DNA from: Acidobacteriaceae bacterium
GTDB lineage: Bacteria; Acidobacteriota; Terriglobia; Terriglobales; Acidobacteriaceae
Assembly (NCBI GenBank): GCA_003165095.1
Contig: PLSH01000029.1
Span: 896 to 6,136 of the forward strand
DNA: 5,241 nucleotides
Direction: 5' to 3'
Positions within the stretch are counted from its first letter, which is position 1. The number at the start of each line of letters is the position of its first letter. Under the pieces are notes generated by a model. That model saw only the letters and a list, made by a program, of their open reading frames with translations, searched no databases and had not been told where the DNA came from. This document shows, piece by piece, positions 1 through 5,032 of the stretch. The position numbers and the translations under genes were made by a program.

Positions 1-1
1 A

Positions 2-691
2 AAGTCGCACAATACCAAGGTGGACAGCAAGGCAGGCTGGGAAACGCTGGTGCTCGACGATGCGACTCTCGAAAGGCTCAAACTGGTTTGCGCGCTGCTA
101 GGTGACGCGGAGAAGTGGCAGGCACAGGGAGTCTCGATTCCCCGGAGCCTCCTGTTGACCGGACCATCCGGCGTGGGAAAGACGCAGGTTGCCCGAACGC
201 TCGCCAACGAAAGCGGGCTGACCTTTATTTCAGCCACCACAGCCGATGTGAAGGCCAACTACCTCGGCCAGAGCGGCAATCGGGTGAAACTTCTCTTCGA
301 GCGCGCGCGGTCGAGTGCGCCGGCGATCCTGTTTCTGGACGAGTTGGACGTTATCGCGCCTGATCGCGCGGCAGCGGGCGGCAATGACCAGTTGACCGAT
401 GAGATTGTCGGCCAACTGCTTCAGGAGATGGACGGCATCAGCGCCCACGACAATCATGTTTTCCTTGTGGCAGCCAGCAATCACCTTGAGCGAATTGACG
501 CTGCCGTTCGCAGCCGGTTTCAGGAAAAGCTCGTCATTCCATTGCCGGACCGGAATGCTCGCATCCGTCTGCTCGCGAATCTGTTGACCGGGAAGAAGAT
601 CAGTTTTCCGTTGAACGACGGCGCCATTCTGCTGGCGGACCAAACCAAGGATCAGGCATTGAGTGGGCGCGACCTCCAAAGCTGGGTCTAG
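2..691 (+). CDS. AAA-family ATPase, 5'-partial and ended by an in-frame amber codon
   Basis: A classical AAA ATPase module, which uses ATP hydrolysis to remodel or unfold protein complexes. The frame is open to the window edge, so the true start is probably upstream; an in-window GTG at 20 lacks a clear Shine-Dalgarno and is not trusted. Numbering from that GTG, Walker A is GPSGVGKT (48-55), a pore-loop-like YLGQS lies at 81-85, Walker B is ILFLDELD (103-110), sensor 1 is Asn154 in AASN, the arginine-finger region is VRSRF (163-167), and the lid/sensor-2 segment SGRDLQ is at 215-220. All core catalytic motifs are intact. The protein stops at TAG (689-691) just after sensor 2, while the frame continues as AAA-like sequence to 793, so the product is probably missing most of the last lid helices. 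The specific substrate cannot be told. The fold is certain; functionality of the truncated product is doubtful. Confidence 0.9.
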   Translation, partial: KSHNTKVDSKAGWETLVLDDATLERLKLVCALLGDAEKWQAQGVSIPRSLLLTGPSGVGKTQVARTLANESGLTFISATTADVKANYLGQSGNRVKLLFERARSSAPAILFLDELDVIAPDRAAAGGNDQLTDEIVGQLLQEMDGISAHDNHVFLVAASNHLERIDAAVRSRFQEKLVIPLPDRNARIRLLANLLTGKKISFPLNDGAILLADQTKDQALSGRDLQSWV

Positions 692-793
692 GCTGCGGAA
701 CAGAAGGCTCTACTCCGGGCCTTGCGGGATGGTGGACCGGAGAACTTCGCCATTGGGCTGGATGACTTTGGGGGACAGTTCCAGGGTCAATGA
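692..793 (+). pseudogene. Severed C-terminal tail of the AAA ATPase gene
   Basis: Reading on in the ATPase frame after the TAG gives 33 sense codons and then TGA (791-793). The translation begins AAEQKALLRALRDG and ends with FAIGLDDFGGQFQGQ. This fits the usual end of an AAA lid domain, where the sensor-2 SGRDL segment is followed by an Ala-rich helix, a short loop and a DF-containing helix. It has no start codon or ribosome binding site of its own, so it is best read as the cut-off end of the upstream gene. A CAG-to-TAG change would explain the stop, though other single-base sources are possible. Confidence 0.75.
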
Positions 794-1067
794 GTGCATT
801 GAGCTGGCCAGAGTTGGCATTTGCATTTCTGAATACTGGGCGACATTCCGTTACTGAACGCGTAATGGAATGATCATGGGATAGAGCGGTTCCGCCAATT
901 CATTTGTGCTGTTGTCCCGACCGGCTCAAGCAATTCAGGCATCCGGAAAAATCAGCATTGAAGGCCGTCACCGAGAGCCAGAAGGCTGCGGCCACTCCTT
1001 CTGGACGACAAAGCAGAATGTTGAGGATGCCAGTTAGCCGATGGTGGAGTCCAATCTTAGGGGGTTT
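794..1067. other. Intergenic region without a supported gene
   Basis: The 274 bases lie between the tail ends of the ATPase gene and the convergent MFS gene. Short open frames exist on the plus strand, for example a GTG-started frame of about 38 codons ending at a TAG around 1034, but none has a convincing ribosome binding site or recognisable family. The only structured element seen is the stem-loop at 844-872. No U-tract terminator is evident for either convergent gene. Confidence 0.6.
844..872. repeat. 11-bp inverted repeat / stem-loop
   Basis: CATTCCGTTAC (844-854) and GTAATGGAATG (862-872) form an 11-pair stem around the 7-nt loop TGAACGC. Ten pairs are Watson-Crick and one (850/866) is G-U when transcribed rightward. 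The 8-bp palindrome ATGATCAT (870-877) overlaps its right arm. It sits 50 nt after the ATPase gene's natural stop. No T-run follows on either strand, so it is not a standard intrinsic terminator. It could be a transcript-end stabilising hairpin or a protein or recombinase site. Confidence 0.55.
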
Positions 1068-2684
1068 TCAGTTCGCCTCGCAGTTGGCTTCGGCAGGCTG
1101 GATCGGATAACTTAGGGCAACAGTGTCTTCTGATTCCAACAGGTTTGAACTTATGCGCTCAGGACCTCGAACGAGAACGTAAACCAGTATGATCGCCATC
1201 ACGATGACTCCCGCCCACATGGCCTGCCGCCAGCCTTGAACGAAGGACTCCTGCGCGGCCCGGAAAAGAGCTTTTGAGTATGGGCGATTTTCCTTGGCGA
1301 TTGCGAGAGCGCCAGCGATGCCTTTGCGCACGGCGAAGGCGGCGTCTGCGGGGACTCCTGCCAGACGCGCGTTGATTGCGTGGCTATATCCGGCGTTCAT
1401 GACGCCGCCGAGCAGAGCGATGCCGAGCGCGCTGCCGAACTCTCTGGCAATGTCGTTGAGCGCGGAGGCGACGCCTTGTTGTTCGCGCGGCAGCGACGAG
1501 GTAATGGCTTCCGTCGAGGGAGTCATCGACAGTCCCATGCCGAGTCCCATGACAATATATCCAGGCAGTACGGATAAGTAGCCGCCGTCCACCGAAACCA
1601 GGAGTGCCATGAGGGCCAGTCCAGCGCCGCAGAGGAAGATTCCGGTCGCCATTGCAAGTCGAGCACCGACTCGGCCCGCCAGCCGTGGAGCAAGGCCGGA
1701 GCAGACAATCATGAGCACAATCATGGGCATGCACGCGAGCGTTGATACCAGACCAGACCAGCCAAGCACAGCCTGGAAGTAGGGATAGAGAACCACGAAG
1801 ACTCCCGTGGGAACACCGAAGACCGCGAGCAGCGATACGGAGCCGCTCGCCAGACCGCGCTTGCCGAAGAGCCGAACGTCGAGCAGCGGGGCTTGATGAT
1901 GGAGTTCCCACGCCACGAAAGCTGTGGCTCCGCTGATGCCGACCAGAACGCTCAGCAGGGTTCTAGGAGTGGTCCATCCCAGTTCCGGTCCCTCGTTGAG
2001 AACGAGGATGAACGCAACGATGGAGATCATCGAGGTCAGCGCACCGACGAGGTCGAATGTATGCTCGGATACTTCGCGGGAGTTCGGGATTGCTGCGAGC
2101 GTCATGGGGATTGCGGAGAGGACGAGAGCAACTGGCAGGACGAAGAGCCATCGCCACCCTGCCACGTCTACCAGGACAGCCGACACCAGTAGCCCCAGGA
2201 TGCCTCCGGCGCCGGCGACGGCCGTCCACACAGCGATTGCCTTGGAGCGCTCCTCGACCGGAAAGGTGGAAGTGATAATGGCGAGGGTTGTGGGCATGAT
2301 CATCGCCGCGCCGATTCCGCTGAGGAATCGCGCTGCAAGCATGACCTTGGTGTTGGGAGCCAGACCCGCCGCCGCGCTTGCCACGCCAAAGACGACCAGG
2401 CCGACAATCAGGAAGTGCTTGCGCCCCCAGCGGTCACCCGCTGCGCCCAAAGGCAACAGCAACGCCGCAAGTGTGATGGTGTAGATGTTGATCATCCACA
2501 AGACCTGGGTCTGCGATGCGCCGAGCGCAAGGGCGAGTTGCGGCTGCGCGACGTTCAGTCCGGAGACCGACGCGATGACCGCCATGAGCGCGATGCAAAC
2601 CCCAATCAGGATTCTGCGACGGCGCTGGGGGTCCTGGATGGTCGAGTCAGCCCTCGGAAATTGTGCCGATGGATTTGTGTTCAT
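1068..2684 (-). CDS. DHA2-family (14-TM) MFS drug/toxic-compound exporter
   Basis: A 538-residue polytopic inner-membrane protein, the expected length for proton-coupled DHA2 (EmrB/QacA/SmvA-like) exporters. After a basic cytoplasmic N-terminus (QRRRR, 20-24) it has many hydrophobic segments. MFS motif A lies between TM2 and TM3 (GAAGDRWGRKH, 80-90). The motif C region is GAGGILGLL (158-166), where Leu165 stands in for the usual proline. An EFGSALGIALLGG stretch (415-427) is typical of the family's C-terminal half. The final 30 residues are hydrophilic. The ATG at 2684 is chosen over an upstream TTG (2696) because GAAGGA lies just before it. It is the second gene of an operon with the oxidoreductase, 8 nt downstream of that gene's stop, and presumably exports the substrate or product of that enzyme under control of the divergent TetR. 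The substrate is unknown. The family is certain. Confidence 0.95.
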   Translation of the reverse strand: MNTNPSAQFPRADSTIQDPQRRRRILIGVCIALMAVIASVSGLNVAQPQLALALGASQTQVLWMINIYTITLAALLLPLGAAGDRWGRKHFLIVGLVVFGVASAAAGLAPNTKVMLAARFLSGIGAAMIMPTTLAIITSTFPVEERSKAIAVWTAVAGAGGILGLLVSAVLVDVAGWRWLFVLPVALVLSAIPMTLAAIPNSREVSEHTFDLVGALTSMISIVAFILVLNEGPELGWTTPRTLLSVLVGISGATAFVAWELHHQAPLLDVRLFGKRGLASGSVSLLAVFGVPTGVFVVLYPYFQAVLGWSGLVSTLACMPMIVLMIVCSGLAPRLAGRVGARLAMATGIFLCGAGLALMALLVSVDGGYLSVLPGYIVMGLGMGLSMTPSTEAITSSLPREQQGVASALNDIAREFGSALGIALLGGVMNAGYSHAINARLAGVPADAAFAVRKGIAGALAIAKENRPYSKALFRAAQESFVQGWRQAMWAGVIVMAIILVYVLVRGPERISSNLLESEDTVALSYPIQPAEANCEAN

Positions 2685-2688
2685 GATT

Positions 2689-2694
2689 TCCTTC
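2689..2694 (-). promoter_or_regulatory. Ribosome binding site of the MFS gene
   Basis: On the minus strand GAAGGA is followed by AATC and then ATG at 2684. It overlaps the TGA stop of the upstream oxidoreductase (2693-2695), which suggests translational coupling. It favours ATG 2684 over TTG 2696. Confidence 0.7.
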
Positions 2695-3607
2695 AAGGGA
2701 TAGTGACCACAAGTTTGCCTGTAACGTGTCCCGTGGCACTCATTTCTTGCGCCTCTCGAGTTTGCTCAAGCGGAAAAGTCCGATCCACGCGCAAACGGAA
2801 GAGGCCCTCGGAACACAGCGCGGCCACAGCAGCCAACTCCCGTTCCAGATCTGTTGGAGGTCCGTAAGAAAACTTCGCACCGTACTGGGGAGCCGAAAAG
2901 TCCGCGACAGAAAGAACGTGCGAAGGGTCGCCAACGATTTCGATCAGCTCTGGGATGATCCCCGAGCCGGCGATATCGAGGGCTGCGTCGACGCCCCCAG
3001 GCGCGATCTTATTCACGCGTTCCGCCAAACCCGGTCCGTATGTTGTCGGGACAGCGCCCAGTCCACGCAAGTAGTCTTGATTGTGCGCGCTCGCAGTGCC
3101 GATCACGTGAATTCCGCGCAGCCGCGCAAACTGGATGACCGCCGAACCGATTCCACCTGCGGCTCCGCTCACCAGAAGCGTTTCACCGGGTTTCACGCCC
3201 ACTTCGTCAAGGGCCCGCGTCGCTGTATCGACGATCACCGGAAGGCCGCCAGCAACTTCAAACGACAGATCATCCGGCTTGTGAGCCCAATGTGAGAGAA
3301 CCGCATATTGGGCCATGGCCATCGTGTGTTCACCGCAGCCGAAGACGGCGTCTCCGACTGCGACGTTGGAAACGCCTGGGCCGACCTCGTCCACAATGCC
3401 TGCCCCCTCGACCCCGAGACCTGAGGGAAATGTAACCTGCCCCTCGTGGTCGCGGTATCGTCCGGCCATCCGCTTCCAATCCGAGGGATTGACCCCGGCG
3501 GCCCGAACTGCGATCCGCACCTGGCCGGGGCCAGCATGCGGCTCCTCAACTTCAACAACTCGAAGGACTTCAGGCCCTCCGTATGCGCTGAACTGAACTG
3601 CTTTCAC
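2693..3607 (-). CDS. Zinc-free medium-chain NADP-dependent oxidoreductase, quinone-oxidoreductase-like
   Basis: A soluble 304-residue medium-chain dehydrogenase/reductase of the quinone oxidoreductase (zeta-crystallin-like) branch, expected to reduce quinones or enones with NAD(P)H. It opens with the family hallmark MKAVQFSAYGGPEVL. The GroES-like catalytic half contains GVNPSDWKRMAGRY (38-51) and GVEGAGIVDEVG (65-76). The Rossmann half has the nucleotide-binding AAGGIGSAVIQFARLRG (149-165). It ends with GKLVVTIP, typical of this group. The structural and catalytic zinc cysteine patterns of alcohol dehydrogenases are not seen. The GTG at 3607 is chosen because AAAGGAG sits 6 nt upstream and the protein then begins exactly at the family start. 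An ATG at 3637 has no ribosome binding site and would run through the operator. It is the first gene of the operon with the exporter and divergent from tetR. The natural substrate cannot be told. Confidence 0.93.
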   Translation of the reverse strand: MKAVQFSAYGGPEVLRVVEVEEPHAGPGQVRIAVRAAGVNPSDWKRMAGRYRDHEGQVTFPSGLGVEGAGIVDEVGPGVSNVAVGDAVFGCGEHTMAMAQYAVLSHWAHKPDDLSFEVAGGLPVIVDTATRALDEVGVKPGETLLVSGAAGGIGSAVIQFARLRGIHVIGTASAHNQDYLRGLGAVPTTYGPGLAERVNKIAPGGVDAALDIAGSGIIPELIEIVGDPSHVLSVADFSAPQYGAKFSYGPPTDLERELAAVAALCSEGLFRLRVDRTFPLEQTREAQEMSATGHVTGKLVVTIP

Positions 3608-3613
3608 GTGCTT

Positions 3614-3620
3614 CTCCTTT
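3614..3620 (-). promoter_or_regulatory. Ribosome binding site deciding the GTG start of the oxidoreductase
   Basis: AAAGGAG on the minus strand lies 6 nt before GTG at 3607. This is near-ideal spacing, whereas the longer ATG reading from 3637 has no such sequence upstream. Confidence 0.8.
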
Positions 3621-3633
3621 GATATACTGAATG

Positions 3634-3651
3634 CCATGATGTACTGAGTAC
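3634..3651. promoter_or_regulatory. Second, degenerate TetR operator candidate
   Basis: CCATGATGTACTGA (3634-3647) matches the main operator at 11 of 14 positions and sits exactly 30 bp away, three helical turns. It overlaps the short perfect inverted repeat GTACT-G-AGTAC (3641-3651). The 12-mer ATGTACTGAGTA (3639-3650) is repeated identically at 3669-3680. It lies in the untranslated leader of the oxidoreductase transcript. Confidence 0.5.
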
Positions 3652-3656
3652 GTGTA

Positions 3657-3684
3657 TTGAATATCAGTATGTACTGAGTATACT
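3657..3684 (+). promoter_or_regulatory. Promoter candidate for the tetR gene
   Basis: TTGAAT (3657-3662, 4/6 to the -35 consensus), a 16-nt spacer, and TATACT (3679-3684, 5/6 to the -10 consensus). This would start transcription near 3691, leaving a very short leader before the ATG at 3709. The operator palindrome 3664-3677 fills the spacer, so repressor binding would block it, consistent with autoregulation. Confidence 0.5.
3664..3677. promoter_or_regulatory. Main TetR operator candidate (palindrome)
   Basis: TCAGTA-TG-TACTGA is an inverted repeat with two perfect 6-bp arms around a 2-bp centre. It lies midway between the divergent genes. It overlaps the -10 of the leftward promoter and the spacer of the rightward one, the usual arrangement for a TetR-family repressor controlling itself and a divergent operon. 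Assignment to this TetR is inference from position. Confidence 0.6.
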
Positions 3685-3695
3685 TTTAATGTCAA
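3666..3695 (-). promoter_or_regulatory. Promoter candidate for the oxidoreductase-exporter operon
   Basis: On the minus strand a perfect -35 TTGACA (3690-3695) is followed, after an 18-nt spacer, by CATACT (3666-3671, 4/6 to the -10 consensus). The -10 lies inside the operator palindrome. The predicted start near 3659 leaves about 50 nt of leader, which contains the second operator-like copy. Confidence 0.5.
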
Positions 3696-3699
3696 GGAG
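3694..3699 (+). promoter_or_regulatory. Ribosome binding site of tetR
   Basis: AAGGAG lies 9 nt before ATG at 3709 but only 3 nt before an in-frame TTG at 3703. The ATG is therefore the better start. Confidence 0.65.
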
Positions 3700-3708
3700 T
3701 ACTTGTCT

Positions 3709-4341
3709 ATGCAACTCGACCGTCGATCCCGCAAGCGCCTGGCCACGCGACAAGCCATCTCCGTAGCCGCCACGCGCCTATTCGTAGAGCGGGGCTTCGA
3801 TCAAGTGACGGTCGACGAGATCGCCACCGCCGCCGATGTGGGACGTATGACGGTGTTCAATCACTTTCCTCGCAAGGAGGACATGTTTTTTGATCGCGAC
3901 GCAGAGATCCGCGAGGTCTTGCTCGAAGCCTTGCGGCGGCGTGATCCTAGCGTCGCTCCGATAGAAACGTTGCGCCTGCTCGCTCATCGGCTGGTTGCGG
4001 AAGAAAGCCCTTTTGTGGAATTCTCTGCTCGTAGCCAAGGCTTCGTAGAGACGATTGAGGACAGCGAAACCCTCAAAGCTAGGGCCAGGGCAATACGGGA
4101 CGAGATCGCTCAACTCATAGCGGGGGCGCTATCCGAATGCGTCAGGCGTGAAGCATCAGACCCAGACGCTGTTATGGCGGCCAATCTGCTCTCGGCGACG
4201 TGGACCGTGGCCCTCATCCAGGCACACCGTACCTTTCGGCAGAGTCGAGGTACAAAGGAAGCAAATGCCGCCTTTCTCGCTATTGTCGATAAGGGGACTG
4301 TAGGGGTCAGAGCCGCAATGGCAGGGACGCCTTACGCCTGA
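3709..4341 (+). CDS. TetR/AcrR-family transcriptional repressor
   Basis: A 210-residue one-domain-pair regulator of normal TetR length. The N-terminal DNA-binding domain runs from about residue 11 to 58. Helix 1 contains RQAISVAATRLFVERGF (14-30), followed by the helix-turn-helix with TVDEIATAADVG (34-45) and the recognition helix RMTVFNHFPRKE (46-57), matching the family signature ending in F..HF..KE. The remainder (about 60-210) is the variable all-helical ligand-binding and dimerisation domain and gives no clue to the ligand. The gene is divergent from the oxidoreductase-exporter operon across about 100 bp containing palindromic operator candidates. It is therefore expected to repress both that operon and itself until a small toxic compound binds. 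Family assignment is secure; target and inducer are inferred. Confidence 0.94.
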   Translation: MQLDRRSRKRLATRQAISVAATRLFVERGFDQVTVDEIATAADVGRMTVFNHFPRKEDMFFDRDAEIREVLLEALRRRDPSVAPIETLRLLAHRLVAEESPFVEFSARSQGFVETIEDSETLKARARAIRDEIAQLIAGALSECVRREASDPDAVMAANLLSATWTVALIQAHRTFRQSRGTKEANAAFLAIVDKGTVGVRAAMAGTPYA

Positions 4342-4596
4342 GCAATCACCGTCTGCCTGCTCTTACTCAGAACCAGAGTTTCCGATACACAGACATTAGG
4401 TCGGATCGGTAACGGTGAACGCCGATTGCGCCAGGATGCATTCCGGAATGGCGCGAAATCGAAGATGCGCTCAGTAAACACCAAGGAACTCCAAACTTCC
4501 GGGTTCCTGGCGACTCAAGCGACAAATCCGCGACATCAGCAATTCCTGGTGCCTGGATCGCTGTGTTGAGTCTTGTGACCACACCTTAGCTGCCTG
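4342..4596. other. Gap without a supported gene between tetR and the small basic protein gene
   Basis: Both flanking genes end into this 255-bp gap. A minus-strand frame (4367-4582, 71 codons) and an overlapping plus-strand start-less frame (4419-4589, 56 codons) are open, but neither has a recognisable motif or ribosome binding site. The plus-strand frame reads like ordinary protein (it contains CIPEWREIEDALSKHQGTP) and might be a gene remnant. No clear intrinsic terminator is visible. A perfect 12-bp palindrome lies at 4439-4450. Confidence 0.5.
4439..4450. repeat. Perfect 12-bp palindrome
   Basis: CATTCCGGAATG is fully self-complementary. Its halves, CATTCC and GGAATG, are also the outer halves of the stem-loop at 844-872 on the other side of the efflux cassette. 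No function can be assigned. Confidence 0.5.
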
Positions 4597-4899
4597 TCAG
4601 GCGGTGGCCTTCGCGGTTTTTTTCTTCGACTTCAACAATGGAGCGGCGGTGACCTTGGCGGACTGTCTCAATGCGGCCCAGCGCTTGATCTGCGCTTGAC
4701 GGACGCGTTCGCGGCCCTCTGCGCTCATCTTCTTGCGCTTCTTCGCCTTTTGGGCAACCGGAACGACGATGGCTGCTGTCTTGGACGGCCTGCCAGGCTT
4801 GCGCTTGATTGCGGTCGTTCCGGCGGAACTCAAAAGTGCCTTGGCTTGCCTCAGAAGAGCAATCTGGGCATCGATCTCGAAAAGAATGGATTTCGTCAT
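4597..4899 (-). CDS. Small lysine/arginine-rich protein with AT-hook-like motif, function unknown
   Basis: A 100-residue strongly basic protein in three parts. The first is an amphipathic N-terminal helix likely to self-associate (ILFEIDAQIALLRQAKALL, 5-23). The second is an AT-hook-like KRKPGRPSK (32-40), then a lysine run (KAKKRKK, 51-57). The third is the conserved-looking block MSAEGRERVRQAQIKRWAA (58-76) with a Lys/Ala-rich tail. From memory, proteins with this MSAEGR...KRWAA block and a GRP motif are common in Acidobacteriota; this was not searched. Nucleic-acid binding, perhaps as a small chromatin-like or regulatory protein, is inference from charge and the GRP core. The ATG at 4899 is chosen because GGGGAGG lies upstream and the longer reading to 4953 adds an unrelated-looking segment. 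It is divergent from the methyltransferase gene at 5033. No signal peptide or membrane segment is seen. Confidence 0.75.
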   Translation of the reverse strand: MTKSILFEIDAQIALLRQAKALLSSAGTTAIKRKPGRPSKTAAIVVPVAQKAKKRKKMSAEGRERVRQAQIKRWAALRQSAKVTAAPLLKSKKKTAKATA

Positions 4900-4914
4900 G
4901 GTGCGATCAGCACC
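4900..4914 (-). promoter_or_regulatory. Small hairpin between ribosome binding site and start codon of the basic protein gene
   Basis: GGTGC-GATCA-GCACC is a perfect 5-bp inverted repeat with a 5-nt loop, directly abutting the ATG at 4899. On the transcript it takes in the last bases of the GGGGAGGTG ribosome binding site. The Shine-Dalgarno is otherwise rather far from the start (about 13 nt). Folding could shorten that distance or hide the site; either way it may affect translation. Confidence 0.4.
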
Positions 4915-4948
4915 TCCCCAAGCAGGATAAGCGATAGAGCGACTGGTT

Positions 4949-4974
4949 GGCACCTAACCTTGCCATGCGGTGCC
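4949..4974. repeat. Inverted repeat GGCACC...GGTGCC in the divergent promoter region
   Basis: GGCACC (4949-4954) and GGTGCC (4969-4974) are perfect 6-bp inverted arms separated by 14 nt, so the arm centres are 20 bp or about two helical turns apart. They lie between the divergent basic-protein and methyltransferase genes and share the GCACC/GGTGC core with the hairpin at 4900-4914. This suits a dimeric regulator site, but no regulator is identified. Confidence 0.4.
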
Positions 4975-5020
4975 TCTGGCGCTTTGCATTGTGCCATTCA
5001 TTTCAATCAAGACCCGACAG

Positions 5021-5028
5021 AAAGGAGG
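5021..5028 (+). promoter_or_regulatory. Ribosome binding site of the methyltransferase-like gene
   Basis: AAAGGAGG, a nearly full match to the anti-Shine-Dalgarno, lies 4 nt before ATG at 5033. It fixes the start of a gene that runs off the window. Confidence 0.8.
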
Positions 5029-5032
5029 CCCG

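Noticed and set aside
230..679. 149-codon minus-strand frame antisense to the AAA ATPase
   Set aside because: The plus-strand frame carries all AAA motifs in order, and the antisense frame has none.
904..1034. Short plus-strand frames in the gap between ATPase and MFS genes
   Set aside because: No ribosome binding site, no family resemblance, and one overlaps the end of the MFS gene; too weak to call.
1384..1911. Long minus-strand frame of 175 codons, and several plus-strand frames, inside the MFS gene
   Set aside because: Arg/Ser-rich shadow translations in GC-rich coding DNA, with no motifs, fully inside a well-supported gene.
2685..2696. TTG start at 2696 for the MFS gene
   Set aside because: The ATG at 2684 has GAAGGA directly upstream, while the TTG lies in the stop region of the preceding gene without its own site.
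2726..3295. 189-codon plus-strand frame antisense to the oxidoreductase
   Set aside because: Shadow of the real gene; its composition is unlike a protein and it has no recognisable domain.
3608..3637. Longer oxidoreductase start at ATG 3637 (10 extra residues)
   Set aside because: No ribosome binding site precedes it, it would place coding sequence over the second operator copy, and the family begins at MKAVQF, matching the GTG at 3607 with AAAGGAG 6 nt upstream.
4338..4370. CTGAG...CTCAG inverted repeat overlapping the tetR stop as a terminator
   Set aside because: The stem is only 5 bp plus a mismatch with two more pairs, the loop is long (about 17 nt), and only TTT follows several bases later.
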